DNA from: Bacillus sp. OK048
GTDB taxonomy: Bacteria > Bacillota > Bacilli > Bacillales > Cytobacillaceae
Assembly: GCF_900103525.1 (NCBI RefSeq)
Contig: NZ_FNHN01000006.1
Location: 248,001 to 312,000, forward strand
Length of the DNA: 64,000 nucleotides
Direction of reading: 5' to 3'
A program made the position numbers and the translations under genes. The notes below the pieces were generated by a model. The model made no database searches. It was given only the letters and a program-made list of their open reading frames with translations, and was not told the origin of the DNA. Below are positions 26,091 through 35,772 of the stretch, in pieces. Each line of letters begins with the position of its first letter. Positions within the stretch are counted from its first letter, which is position 1.

Positions 26091-27411
26091 ATGGAATATT
26101 AAATCCTATCTCGATATGCTAGAAACGATTAATCCAATCAAAATGAACGGAAAAGTAACACAGGTGATTGGGTTAACCATTGAATCTCAAGGTCCCGATG
26201 TGAAACTAGGAGATATCTGTCACATCTTTTCCCCACAGCAACAGAATCCAATCAAAGCCGAAGTGGTAGGATTTCGTAATCATAAAGTTTTATTGATGCC
26301 ACTTGGAGAACTTCAATCGATTGCCCCCGGTTGCGATGTTGTATCGACGGGAAAACCGCTAACCGTTAAGGTTGGAATGGACCTTTTAGGTAAAGTGTTG
26401 GATGGGCTTGGCAACCCAATGGATGGGAGTTTACTTCCAGCTGGACTTCTGGAGGCTGGGACGGATAATCTCCCTCCGAACCCCTTAACTAGACCGAGGA
26501 TCAAAGAACCCTTGAGTGTAGGTGTTCGGACGATTGACGGGCTTTTAACCGTTGGAAAAGGACAAAGAGTAGGGGTCTTTGCAGGCAGCGGCGTTGGGAA
26601 AAGTACCCTTCTTGGCATGATTGCCAGGAATACAGAAGCAGATGTCAATGTCATCGGATTAATAGGTGAACGTGGCCGGGAAGTATTGGATTTCATTGAG
26701 CGCGACTTAGGTGAAGAAGGGTTGAAAAAGTCGGTTGTTGTAGCAGCTACTTCGGATCAACCGGCGCTGATCCGAATCAAGGGAGCGATGATTGCTACTG
26801 CCATTGCCGAGTTTTTCCGTGACCAAGGGATGAATGTTAATTTAATGCTGGATTCTGTCACCCGTTATGCCATGGCACAAAGAGAAATCGGTTTGGCGAT
26901 TGGTGAACCTCCAGCAACAAAAGGCTATACTCCCTCCGTGTTTGCTTTGCTACCGCGATTATTGGAAAGGGCAGGAACCAATGCAAACGGAAGTATTACG
27001 GCATTTTATACGGTATTGGTAGATGGTGACGATATGAATGAACCGATAGCCGATAGTGTTCGCGGGATTTTGGATGGACATATCGTCTTAGACCGGAACC
27101 TTGCTCGAAAAGGGGTTTATCCGGCAATCGATGTTTTATCAAGTGTAAGCCGTGTGATGAGTGAGATTGTGACGCGGGAACATTTACAAGCGGCGGAGAT
27201 CCTAAAGCAGCATCAAAGTGTCTATCAAAATGCAGAGGATTTAATTCATATTGGGGCTTACAAAAGAGGAACGGATCGGGATATTGATCGGGCAGTGGAT
27301 GTAAAGGAATGGATTGATCAATTTGTGAAGCAAGGGACAAACGAATCCCCATCGATAGAATCTACCATTGAACAACTGCTAACTAAATTTGGGGAGGAGG
27401 GACAACTGTGA
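26083..27411 (+). CDS. fliI: Flagellum-specific ATPase FliI
   Basis: 442 residues. Walker A is GSGVGKST (about residues 168-175), Walker B lies near LMLDSVTRYAMAQREIGLA, with EPPATKGYTPSVFALLPRLLERAG typical of FliI. It energises export with FliH and FliJ. The GTG at 26083 follows AGGAGG by 6 bp and overlaps the fliH stop; the longer reading from 26038 has no ribosome site. Confidence 0.95.
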   Translation: MGKWNIKSYLDMLETINPIKMNGKVTQVIGLTIESQGPDVKLGDICHIFSPQQQNPIKAEVVGFRNHKVLLMPLGELQSIAPGCDVVSTGKPLTVKVGMDLLGKVLDGLGNPMDGSLLPAGLLEAGTDNLPPNPLTRPRIKEPLSVGVRTIDGLLTVGKGQRVGVFAGSGVGKSTLLGMIARNTEADVNVIGLIGERGREVLDFIERDLGEEGLKKSVVVAATSDQPALIRIKGAMIATAIAEFFRDQGMNVNLMLDSVTRYAMAQREIGLAIGEPPATKGYTPSVFALLPRLLERAGTNANGSITAFYTVLVDGDDMNEPIADSVRGILDGHIVLDRNLARKGVYPAIDVLSSVSRVMSEIVTREHLQAAEILKQHQSVYQNAEDLIHIGAYKRGTDRDIDRAVDVKEWIDQFVKQGTNESPSIESTIEQLLTKFGEEGQL

Positions 27412-27854
27412 CTTTTTATTTTCCATATATTCACATTTTAAACCTTAAAGAAAAGGAAAAAGAGCAAGCTTTACTAGAGTTGGGGGAAATCGGGAGGAAA
27501 AAGGAAGCGATTATGGTAGAACATCGGTCCTTGGAACAGAAAAGAAATCTATTTTTACAACAGGCGGAAACAAGAAAAGGGACGGCCTCCATTGCTGATA
27601 TCCAACAACGAAATGAGTATCTGACGTATATAAACCAGCAAATGTCCCAGTTAGAAGAACAGATCAATTTGATTGATAAAGAAATGGCTAATAAGAAGCT
27701 AGATCTCTTAGATAAGCAAAAAGATGAAAAAACATGGAATCATTTGCGTGAAAAAGCATTTGAGAAATATGTCCAGAAACAGAAGAAAATTGAGCAGGAT
27801 TTGATGGATGAAATAGCTACGATTCGCCATTTTCATCAACGTCTATCAATCTAA
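27408..27854 (+). CDS. fliJ: Flagellar export stalk protein FliJ
   Basis: 148 residues, almost entirely coiled coil, starting with FYFPYIHILNLKEKEKEQALLELG, the normal FliJ opening. GTG start overlaps the fliI stop by 4 bp, with GGAGGAGGG upstream. FliJ is the central stalk of the export ATPase. The motE/ylxF gene that usually follows in Bacillus is absent; a FliN-type gene follows instead. Confidence 0.88.
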   Translation: MTFYFPYIHILNLKEKEKEQALLELGEIGRKKEAIMVEHRSLEQKRNLFLQQAETRKGTASIADIQQRNEYLTYINQQMSQLEEQINLIDKEMANKKLDLLDKQKDEKTWNHLREKAFEKYVQKQKKIEQDLMDEIATIRHFHQRLSI

Positions 27855-27882
27855 AACTCTCTTTTGAAAGGAGTGGACTAAC

Positions 27883-28230
27883 GTGAAGGAACAGAAGACC
27901 GGTTTCTTTGGAGCAGTTCAGTCGGTGCAGTTTTCACCACTTCCAGACCATGCACCGGTTGCTCAAGGAAAACAACAAATACAGTCATTAACGGATGTGT
28001 CCCTTCAAGTATCTTTTGAGCTGGGAAGAACCAAGAAAACGGTTCGCGAAATTCTTCAGCTGCAAAAGGGTTCGGTTATTGGCTTAAATAAACTAGCTGG
28101 TGAATACGTGGATGTACTGGTGAATAAACATTCAATTGCTGTTGGTGAGGTAGTTGTCATGGATGACAAATTTGCTATCCGGATTACTGACGTGATCTCC
28201 GACCAGGAAAAAGAGAAAAAAATCAAGTAA
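27883..28230 (+). CDS. Second FliN-type flagellar switch protein
   Basis: 115 residues from GTG behind AAAGGAGTGG. Residues about 38-105 form a SpoA/FliN domain (DVSLQVSFELGRTKKTVREIL, VLVNKHSIAVGEVVVMDDKFAIRITDV). The N-terminus has no CheY-docking motif. It is a paralogue of the FliN at 20413, placed just before fliO-fliP, where FliY/FliN often sits. The two FliN types may share the C-ring or one may act in export docking of FliH. Confidence 0.88.
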   Translation: MKEQKTGFFGAVQSVQFSPLPDHAPVAQGKQQIQSLTDVSLQVSFELGRTKKTVREILQLQKGSVIGLNKLAGEYVDVLVNKHSIAVGEVVVMDDKFAIRITDVISDQEKEKKIK

Positions 28231-28244
28231 AGAGGGACAGTCTT

Positions 28245-28829
28245 GTGTGTACATGGAAAAAATGGATGAGAATACTAACGATTAGTCTGCTGTTTTCCCT
28301 TTTACCGCTATCGGTCGTAGAAGCAAAAGAGGGAATGGTGTATGAACAATTCGAAAAAGAATCACCGGCAGATCAACCGGAAACAAAAGCAAGTCCCGAA
28401 CTCGAAAAGGCCTCAGTGGTCCCGTATGCGTTAAAATTTATCGGATCTTTCCTATTAATCTTGTTCCTTCTTTTTATCGTACTAAAATATCTTTCGAAGA
28501 AAACGAAGATGTATCCTGGAGGGGGGCCGTTTCATGCTCTTGGCGGACATTCTCTTGGAAACAATCGGTCCTTACAAATGGTGATGGTGGGAGATACCTT
28601 ATATCTATTAGGTGTGGCGGAAGATGTGAATCTCATTCGAACCATTCCCCCGGGTGTAGAACAAAGAAGGCTACTCGAATCCATTGCAGAAAAGCCAATT
28701 GATACGGTATCAAAATGGGGAGCTGGGCTTAAGAAAACATCACAGGAGAAGTGGGATGAACTTCTCTCAAAGCAATTAAATGATGTGAAATCCGACGCTG
28801 ACCAACAAAAAAAGGGGGAGACTGAATGA
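28245..28829 (+). CDS. fliO: Flagellar biosynthesis protein FliO (FliZ in Bacillus naming)
   Basis: 194 residues. Signal-like N-terminus (about 7-28), second membrane helix (about 65-86), then the FliO domain (GGHSLGNNRSLQMVMVGDTLYLLGVAEDVNLI). It assists FliP ring assembly in the export gate. GTG start; stop overlaps fliP by 4 bp. Confidence 0.88.
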   Translation: MCTWKKWMRILTISLLFSLLPLSVVEAKEGMVYEQFEKESPADQPETKASPELEKASVVPYALKFIGSFLLILFLLFIVLKYLSKKTKMYPGGGPFHALGGHSLGNNRSLQMVMVGDTLYLLGVAEDVNLIRTIPPGVEQRRLLESIAEKPIDTVSKWGAGLKKTSQEKWDELLSKQLNDVKSDADQQKKGETE

Positions 28830-29578
28830 AAAAACTACTCCTTCTTACACCTTTACTTCTATTTTTAGGACAAGAACCGGTTTTTGCTGAAGTAGGCACA
28901 GCTTCCATTCCAGGGATTCATTTTGATATGGGAGGCTCGGAAGATTTAGAAGGTACAGCTTTATCGATTAAGTTACTCCTCCTACTTACGATTCTATCGG
29001 TTGCGCCAAGTATCCTACTTTTAATGACCTCGTTCACGAGGATTGCAATTGTACTATCGTTTGTCCGAACCGCACTCGGCACGCAGCAAATGCCGCCGAC
29101 ACAAGTAATCATGGGACTAAGTATAATATTAACCTTCTTTGTCATGGGGCCTACTTTTCAAGAAGTGAACAATCAGGCTCTTCAACCCTTTCTAGAAGGA
29201 AAGATAAGTCAAGAAGATGCTCTGGATGAAGCGGTTTCTCCTATGAAAGAGTTTATGGCTAAACAAACACGTGAAAGTGATTTAAAGCTTTTTTTAGAAT
29301 ACAGAAACACGAAGAATATCCAATCGATTGAAGATATTCCACTAACAGCATTGGTTCCAGCCTTTGCCATTAGTGAGCTCAAAACAGCTTTCCAAATGGG
29401 ATTTTTAATCTTTATCCCGTTTATTATTATCGACATGATTGTAGCGAGTGTGCTAATGGCAATGGGAATGATGATGGTACCGCCCTCGCTCATTTCTCTG
29501 CCCTTTAAAATCCTTCTCTTTATTTTGGTAGATGGATGGCACTTGGTTGTACAATCATTGTTCGTAAGCTTTAAATAA
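28826..29578 (+). CDS. fliP: Flagellar export gate protein FliP
   Basis: 250 residues with a cleavable signal peptide (about 1-21) and the family motifs LLLMTSFTRIAIVLSFVRTALGTQQMPP and FLIFIPFIIIDMIVASVLMAMGMMMVPP. Core of the type III export gate with FliQ and FliR, encoded next. Confidence 0.96.
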   Translation: MKKLLLLTPLLLFLGQEPVFAEVGTASIPGIHFDMGGSEDLEGTALSIKLLLLLTILSVAPSILLLMTSFTRIAIVLSFVRTALGTQQMPPTQVIMGLSIILTFFVMGPTFQEVNNQALQPFLEGKISQEDALDEAVSPMKEFMAKQTRESDLKLFLEYRNTKNIQSIEDIPLTALVPAFAISELKTAFQMGFLIFIPFIIIDMIVASVLMAMGMMMVPPSLISLPFKILLFILVDGWHLVVQSLFVSFK

Positions 29579-29589
29579 GGAGTAACTTT

Positions 29590-29859
29590 ATGACACCAGA
29601 CAGCATTATGGGGCTTGCGCAAAGCTCAATCTATTTAACGATCCTCGTTTTGGCCCCGGTTTTAGGAGTTGCCTTGGCGGTCGGATTAACTATTAGTATT
29701 TTCCAAGCGATTACCCAGATCCAAGAACAGACACTGGCCTTTGCCCCAAAAATTATTGCTGTTTTTGTTAGTTTGCTGTTTTTTGGTCCTTGGATGCTTA
29801 CTCATCTTGTGGATTATACAAGGAATATCCTATCAAATCTTACACGTTACATAGGGTAA
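29590..29859 (+). CDS. fliQ: Flagellar export gate protein FliQ
   Basis: 89 residues, two membrane helices, with LTISIFQAITQIQEQTLAFAPKI in the loop, diagnostic of FliQ. AAGGAG precedes the ATG; 4 bp before fliR. Confidence 0.95.
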   Translation: MTPDSIMGLAQSSIYLTILVLAPVLGVALAVGLTISIFQAITQIQEQTLAFAPKIIAVFVSLLFFGPWMLTHLVDYTRNILSNLTRYIG

Positions 29860-29863
29860 TGCC

Positions 29864-30637
29864 ATGAGTGTTCTCAACCTTTTGCCAATATTCTTGTTAG
29901 TGTTTGTTCGGTTAACGTGTTTCTTTGTAACCGCGCCGTTATGGATGGAGCGGAAAATTCCGGCACCATTCAAGTGGGGGAGTGCTTTTTTTACTAGTTT
30001 GCTAGTGGTTGGCTTGATTGGGCCTGAACAGATGATTGAGATGGATTCTACTTTTATTCTGCTTGTTTTAAAAGAAGTCCTTGTAGGTCTATGCTTAGGA
30101 TTTCTTACAAATCTTTTATTGTATGCTGTTCAGCTGGCTGGTAGCTTTATTGACTTGCAGAGTGGTTTTGCAATGGCGACCATGTTTAATCCCCAAACCG
30201 GAATCCAGGAAAATCTTACAGGAAGATTTTTCTACATCGTAGCCATTTTATTTTTTTTGTCCATAGACGGTCATCATATCCTCATTAAAGGGGTGCTGGC
30301 GAGTTATGATTGGATTCCAGTTGATTCCTGGCTGCCTTCAGGTGTTTCGGAAAATCTCGTTCACTTATCGCTATTGATTGTGAAGGATATGTTTTGGATT
30401 GCGATATTAATTGCTTCACCCATTGTTGCAACAATCTTTTTAGTAGATATTGCGTTAGGAATATTAGCCAAGACGGTACCGCAAATGAATCTATTTGTAA
30501 TCGGGATTCCGATTAAAATGGCCGTTCATTTTATCGTATTGTTTGTTTTCATTCCAGTCTTTTTACTGGTTTTGGAAAAGCTGATTCAGATAATGATTGA
30601 CTCTTTCGAACAAATGTTGAAGATACTAGGGGCTTAA
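29864..30637 (+). CDS. fliR: Flagellar export gate protein FliR
   Basis: 257 residues with about six membrane helices and the FliR-type segments FFVTAPLWMERKIPAPFKWG and SGFAMATMFNPQTGIQ. Export-gate core. Its stop abuts the flhB start. Confidence 0.94.
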   Translation: MSVLNLLPIFLLVFVRLTCFFVTAPLWMERKIPAPFKWGSAFFTSLLVVGLIGPEQMIEMDSTFILLVLKEVLVGLCLGFLTNLLLYAVQLAGSFIDLQSGFAMATMFNPQTGIQENLTGRFFYIVAILFFLSIDGHHILIKGVLASYDWIPVDSWLPSGVSENLVHLSLLIVKDMFWIAILIASPIVATIFLVDIALGILAKTVPQMNLFVIGIPIKMAVHFIVLFVFIPVFLLVLEKLIQIMIDSFEQMLKILGA

Positions 30638-31723
30638 ATGATGTATTTAACATTAGATTTGCAGCTATTTGCTGAAAAAACGGAAAAAGCTACTCCGCAA
30701 AAAAAGCAAGAGTCAAGGAAAAAAGGACAGGTAGCCAAAAGTACCGATTTATCGAATGCGATTGTCCTGTTATGTTCTTTCTCTTTCTTATCATTTTATG
30801 GAGAGCAGATGGCCAAACGCTTCTTACATATGTATCGGATAGGATTCTCGGATTGGTTAGTGGTGGATGTAACACAACAATCGACTTCATTATTATTCTT
30901 TACTTTATTAAAAGATAGCGTGATGATAGCGGGTCCCATTATTTTAGCCGCCTGGCTGGGTGCCTTTGTCTCTGCGTTAGCACAGGTTGGATTTCTATTT
31001 TCCGCTGAAGCCATCAAAATGGACCTAAAAAAAATCAATCCGGTTGAAGGGGCGAAACGTCTTTTTTCGGCACGAACCTTGGTAGAGTTGATTAAATCGA
31101 TTTTAAAACTAGTGGTCATTGTAACGGTAACGGGGATATTTCTTTGGCAGCAAAAATCGGTGTTGCTGAAAATGCCGCAAATGGAACCGTTAAGGATGGC
31201 TTCGTTTCTCGGTTCCCTTACGGTAAAACTGGGAGTGACGATTTCTGCGGTCTATCTCGTGGTTGCGGTAGCGGATCTTTTTTATCAACGATTTGATCAT
31301 GCCAAAAAACTAAGAATGTCAAAGCAAGATATTAAAGATGAACATAAAAAATCCGAGGGTGACCCGTTAATTAAACATAAAATTAAGGAAAAACAACGTC
31401 AAATCTCAAGTGCACGGATGATGCAGGAAATTCCGAAAGCCCAGGTAGTGGTTACCAATCCAACGCATTTTGCGGTTGCGATCGCTTATGAGGCGGGTAA
31501 AACGAAGGTGCCTGTTGTAGTGGCAAAAGGTGCTGATTATATAGCACTTAAAATGAGGGAAGTGGCGAAGGAGCATCGGGTGGTCATCATGGAGAACAAA
31601 CCGTTAGCCAGAACATTATATGCAAATGTTGAAATTGGAGAAGAAATTCCAGAAGAGTTATTTAAAGCCGTAGCGGAAGTGTTGGCTTACGTTTATAAAG
31701 TTAAAGGGACTTTAAGCAAGTAG
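30638..31723 (+). CDS. flhB: Flagellar export specificity switch protein FlhB
   Basis: 361 residues. The N-terminus EKTEKATPQKKQESRKKGQVAKS is typical; four membrane helices follow; the cytoplasmic domain contains the autocleavage motif NPTH in VVTNPTHFAVAIAY. FlhB changes export from hook to filament substrates with FliK. Start is ATG 30638 or the next ATG codon. Confidence 0.95.
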   Translation: MMYLTLDLQLFAEKTEKATPQKKQESRKKGQVAKSTDLSNAIVLLCSFSFLSFYGEQMAKRFLHMYRIGFSDWLVVDVTQQSTSLLFFTLLKDSVMIAGPIILAAWLGAFVSALAQVGFLFSAEAIKMDLKKINPVEGAKRLFSARTLVELIKSILKLVVIVTVTGIFLWQQKSVLLKMPQMEPLRMASFLGSLTVKLGVTISAVYLVVAVADLFYQRFDHAKKLRMSKQDIKDEHKKSEGDPLIKHKIKEKQRQISSARMMQEIPKAQVVVTNPTHFAVAIAYEAGKTKVPVVVAKGADYIALKMREVAKEHRVVIMENKPLARTLYANVEIGEEIPEELFKAVAEVLAYVYKVKGTLSK

Positions 31724-31736
31724 AGGAGGTGGTGTT

Positions 31737-33767
31737 GTGAGTATAAAAAATCTCGGAGTATTGCTCGCTGTCATCATGATCGTTGCGATGATGGTCATCC
31801 CATTACCGACGGTACTTTTAGATATATTACTAATTATTAATCTATCGATCTCGATTATGATTCTATTAATTACCATGAACACCAAAGAACCGCTAGATTT
31901 CTCAATCTTTCCTGCCCTTCTTTTGCTGACAACTCTCTTTCGTCTTGCTTTGAATGTATCCAGCACACGGATCATCCTTTCAACAGCAAAGGCCGGAGCA
32001 GTTATTGAAACGTTTGGTGACTTTGTCATTGGCGGGAATATGGTTGTAGGATTTATTGTCTTTTTAATCCTGGTGATTGTTCAATTCATTGTGATTACTA
32101 AGGGTTCAGAACGGGTAGCGGAAGTGGCGGCCCGATTTACGTTAGATGCCATGCCTGGAAAACAAATGAGCATTGATGCTGATTTAAATACGGGGATGAT
32201 CAACGATCAGGAAGCACGTCTAAGAAGAAGCAAAGTCGAACGAGAAGCGGACTTTTACGGTTCGATGGATGGTGCAAGTAAATTTGTAAAAGGCGATGCG
32301 ATCGCAGGCATTATTATTCTGATTATTAATGTTATAGGTGGATTTATCATTGGAATGACGATGCACGGAATGGATTTTTCACAAGCTATCAATACATTTA
32401 CACTATTATCTGTTGGTGATGGACTGGTGAGTCAGATCCCCGCACTGTTAATTTCGACGGCAACAGGGATTATGGTAACGAGAGCAGCTTCTGATGGTAA
32501 TCTTGGTGATGATTTAACGGAGCAAATGTCCGCATACCCGAGCCTTTTGTATATTGTAGCAGGATGTATTGCCTTGCTCGGTATCGTAACACCAATTGGA
32601 ATATTTCTTACATGGGGTATTGCTGGATTACTCGCTTTTGCTGCGTATTCTATTCAAACGAAGCGCACAAAACAAGAGGAAGCGATTGAAAGTACGCAAA
32701 CGGAACAAGAGATTGAAGCCGTTCGCAAGCCAGAAAATGTATTTGCCTTACTGAGAGAAGATCCGATTGAATTCGAATTTGGGATTGGTCTTATTATGCT
32801 TGCAGATGTCAATCAAGGCGGAGATTTATTGGATCGGGTTGTTGCGATTCGCCGACAAATTGCGCTGGATTTAGGATTAGTGGTTCCTGTCATTCGCATT
32901 CGTGATAATATCCAGCTCCACCATAATGAGTACGTGATAAAAGTAAAAGGAAATGAAGTAGCTAAGGGTGAGATTTTATTAGACCATTTCTTGATGCTAA
33001 ATCCTAATGATGAAGAACATGGAATCGATGGAATTGAAACGGTAGAGCCGACATTTGGACTGCCTGCGTTATGGATTACAGAGGACAAGAAAGACGAGGC
33101 AGAGCTATTTGGCTATACCGTCATCGACCCTTCTTCGATTGTCAGCACTCATCTTTCAGAAACGATTCGCAAATTTGCTCATGAAATTTTAGGGCGTGAA
33201 GAAACGACACAATTAATTAATCATGTGAAAGAAAACCAGCCATCCTTAGTTGAGGAGTTAATTCCGAATATCCTTTCTGTTGGTGATATTCAGAAAGTGC
33301 TACAAAAGCTGTTAAAGGAGAATGTTTCGATCAGAAGCCTTACCTCAATCTTTGAAGCACTCGCAGATTATTCGGTCTATACAAAAAATCCTGACATCCT
33401 AACGGAATATGTAAGGCAAGCCTTAGCTCGGCAATTAACGTCCCAATATGTACGGAATGGTGTGGTTCACGCAATTCAAGTCGGAGCAGGAATTGAAAAG
33501 AAATTAGCTGACTCGATCCAACGGACAGAGCAAGGAGATGTTCTTACCATTGACCCGGAATCTTCGAACCAAATGATTCATTCCTTTTCGCAAAAAATTG
33601 AGCAGATGTCTCAACTAGGAATCCGACCAATTATCTTAACTTCAGCGGGGATTCGGATGTATGTACGGCAAATGATGGAACGGACATTGGCGGATATTCC
33701 AATTCTTTCCTATAACGAACTGGAACCAAATGTCGAAGTGCAGAGTGTTGGAGTGGTAAATCTATGA
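31737..33767 (+). CDS. flhA: Flagellar export gate protein FlhA
   Basis: 676 residues with eight N-terminal membrane helices, the FHIPEP region (VARFTLDAMPGKQMSIDADLN type segment near residues 136-157) and the large cytoplasmic docking domain for chaperones. GTG start behind GAGGAGGTGG. Overlaps flhF by 4 bp. Confidence 0.96.
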   Translation: MSIKNLGVLLAVIMIVAMMVIPLPTVLLDILLIINLSISIMILLITMNTKEPLDFSIFPALLLLTTLFRLALNVSSTRIILSTAKAGAVIETFGDFVIGGNMVVGFIVFLILVIVQFIVITKGSERVAEVAARFTLDAMPGKQMSIDADLNTGMINDQEARLRRSKVEREADFYGSMDGASKFVKGDAIAGIIILIINVIGGFIIGMTMHGMDFSQAINTFTLLSVGDGLVSQIPALLISTATGIMVTRAASDGNLGDDLTEQMSAYPSLLYIVAGCIALLGIVTPIGIFLTWGIAGLLAFAAYSIQTKRTKQEEAIESTQTEQEIEAVRKPENVFALLREDPIEFEFGIGLIMLADVNQGGDLLDRVVAIRRQIALDLGLVVPVIRIRDNIQLHHNEYVIKVKGNEVAKGEILLDHFLMLNPNDEEHGIDGIETVEPTFGLPALWITEDKKDEAELFGYTVIDPSSIVSTHLSETIRKFAHEILGREETTQLINHVKENQPSLVEELIPNILSVGDIQKVLQKLLKENVSIRSLTSIFEALADYSVYTKNPDILTEYVRQALARQLTSQYVRNGVVHAIQVGAGIEKKLADSIQRTEQGDVLTIDPESSNQMIHSFSQKIEQMSQLGIRPIILTSAGIRMYVRQMMERTLADIPILSYNELEPNVEVQSVGVVNL

Positions 33768-34891
33768 TCATCAAAACCTATGTCGTCAAAAACGTAAATG
33801 AAGCTTATCCGATGATCTTCGCCGATTTAGGGAAAGAAGCGTTCATCTTAAATACGAAACCAATAAAAACAGGAGGGTTTCTCGGGCTATTTCGGAAAAA
33901 ACAGGTGGAAGTGGTGGCGGCTGCCGATCATTTCGCCGAGAAACCGCCTCGCTTGGAATTGGCTTTAGAAGTCGGAAAACCAGTGAATGACACCCAAAAT
34001 GAAGTACTGAAAGAGCTGTCCGAGGTAAAGGGATTAATTAGTGCCATCGTAAAGAATGAACAGAAAACAATCCCAACCGTAGTGGAAAAGTGGGTACAGC
34101 GCCTTCGAGACCAAGAAGTGGACGAAGAAGTGATTCAGTATGTAGTAAAAAAAGTAAAATTGAAGCAGATTCAAAACCTATCTGCTAAAGAGATTGAGCA
34201 GTGCTTCTTAGCGATTATTGAACAGCTTTTTGAAGAAGGAAAAGCAAAAGATACAGAATCTGGTTCGTTTCTGATTACCTTAGTAGGACCTACTGGCGTA
34301 GGTAAAACGACCACGATTGCCAAGTTAGCGGCAGCACGCGTTTTTCAACAAAGGCAAAAGGTTGGGTTGTTGACGACGGATACATACCGGATTGCAGCAG
34401 TGGAGCAGTTAAAAACGTACGCTGGGATTTTGAATATCCCATTAGAAGTAGTTTCCAATCCAAACGATTTGCAAAAATCGATGGAGGCATTGAAAGACTG
34501 CCATATGATCTTTATGGATAGTGCCGGCCGAAATTATCTAGAGGAAGAATATATTGAAGAAATCAATCAATATTTACGTTACGATGCACCACAGGAAAAT
34601 TATTTAGTTCTAAGTATGACAACCCGGTGGAGAGATATGCGGAAGATCGTTGAACAGATGAAGTCTGTCCCAATCGATAAGCTTATTTTAACAAAGTGGG
34701 ATGAAACGAGCTGCTACGGTGTGGCTCTTAATATGGTCTATCACTATCCGTATCCTTTAACCTATGTGAGTTTAGGACAAGGAGTTCCACAGGATATTAT
34801 GCAAACAGACCCCCTTTTTTTGGCAAAAAAGATACTAGGAGTAGATGAGAATGAAGCAGGATCAGGCACACCAATTAAGACAATTATCTAA
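33764..34891 (+). CDS. flhF: Flagellar SRP-like GTPase FlhF
   Basis: 375 residues. An N-terminal B domain with KTGGFLGLFRKKQVEV is followed by the NG GTPase domain: GPTGVGKTTT near residue 175, DTYRIAAVEQLKTY, DSAGR, TKWDET. It governs site or number of flagella with FlhG. Overlaps flhG by about 40 bp, indicating coupling. Confidence 0.94.
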   Translation: MIIKTYVVKNVNEAYPMIFADLGKEAFILNTKPIKTGGFLGLFRKKQVEVVAAADHFAEKPPRLELALEVGKPVNDTQNEVLKELSEVKGLISAIVKNEQKTIPTVVEKWVQRLRDQEVDEEVIQYVVKKVKLKQIQNLSAKEIEQCFLAIIEQLFEEGKAKDTESGSFLITLVGPTGVGKTTTIAKLAAARVFQQRQKVGLLTTDTYRIAAVEQLKTYAGILNIPLEVVSNPNDLQKSMEALKDCHMIFMDSAGRNYLEEEYIEEINQYLRYDAPQENYLVLSMTTRWRDMRKIVEQMKSVPIDKLILTKWDETSCYGVALNMVYHYPYPLTYVSLGQGVPQDIMQTDPLFLAKKILGVDENEAGSGTPIKTII

Positions 34892-35720
34892 CTCACTAGT
34901 TAGCCAAGGACGGACTTCCCGTGTTGTCACGATTGCCTCCGGTAAGGGCGGCGTGGGGAAATCAAACTTCACCTTAAGTTTCGCGCTTAGTTTAATGGAG
35001 CTGGGAAAGAAAGTAGTCGTGATCGATCTCGATATTGGCATGGCAAACTTAGATATTTTAATGGGGACGACCCCAAAGTATCACTTATGGGATATGATTC
35101 GTGAACGGAAAAGCATTTGGAGTGTACTAGAAAAAGGACCGAATGGGCTGGAATATATTGCTGGAGGTTCTGGATTCCAACAACTGTTTCATTTACAGGA
35201 TGAGGAGAGGCAGTATTTTTTTGAGGAGTTAGAAAAATTACATGGGTATGCGGATATTATTCTGATCGATACCGGTGCAGGTTTAACCGTTGAATCCCAG
35301 CAATGTCATTTGTCAGCGGATGACATTATCCTCCTGACAACGCCTGAACCGACTTCAATAGCCGATGCATATTCGGTTGTGAAAATATTGCATAGTCAAA
35401 ATCCTGAATTATCGTTTCAATTGGTCGTAAATCGGGTGTCGCGCCAAAAAGAAGGAATTGAGGTAGCGAGTAAATTCAAGCTGGCGGTCCAATCTTTTTT
35501 AAAGAAAGAAATAAAGATTTTTGGAGCAATTCCAGATGATGCCGCCGTCACGCAGGCTGTATTGAAACAAGTCCCTTTTTATATCGCCTTTCCACGAGCT
35601 CAAGCGACAACGATGCTAAGAAATTTAGCGGAAAGATTTGTAACAGGTACTGCTGTGTCACAAGAACACAAAGGGATTAAAGGGTTTATTCGCAATTTTT
35701 CTAGATTGCTAAGGTCATAA
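34851..35720 (+). CDS. flhG: Flagellar number regulator FlhG (MinD-like ATPase)
   Basis: 289 residues from ATG 34851 (AGGAG 9 bp upstream; ATG 34845 is too close). An N-terminal DQAHQLRQL segment resembles the FlhF-activating motif of FlhG, followed by a deviant Walker A (SGKGGVGKSN) and the DIDIGMANLDIL-type region. A MinD-family ATPase stimulating FlhF and interacting with C-ring proteins. Confidence 0.93.
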   Translation: MKQDQAHQLRQLSNSLVSQGRTSRVVTIASGKGGVGKSNFTLSFALSLMELGKKVVVIDLDIGMANLDILMGTTPKYHLWDMIRERKSIWSVLEKGPNGLEYIAGGSGFQQLFHLQDEERQYFFEELEKLHGYADIILIDTGAGLTVESQQCHLSADDIILLTTPEPTSIADAYSVVKILHSQNPELSFQLVVNRVSRQKEGIEVASKFKLAVQSFLKKEIKIFGAIPDDAAVTQAVLKQVPFYIAFPRAQATTMLRNLAERFVTGTAVSQEHKGIKGFIRNFSRLLRS

Positions 35721-35772
35721 TGGTGGTTTTATTTTAAAGGACAAGAGGAAGCAATGGGAAGGGGAATATATA

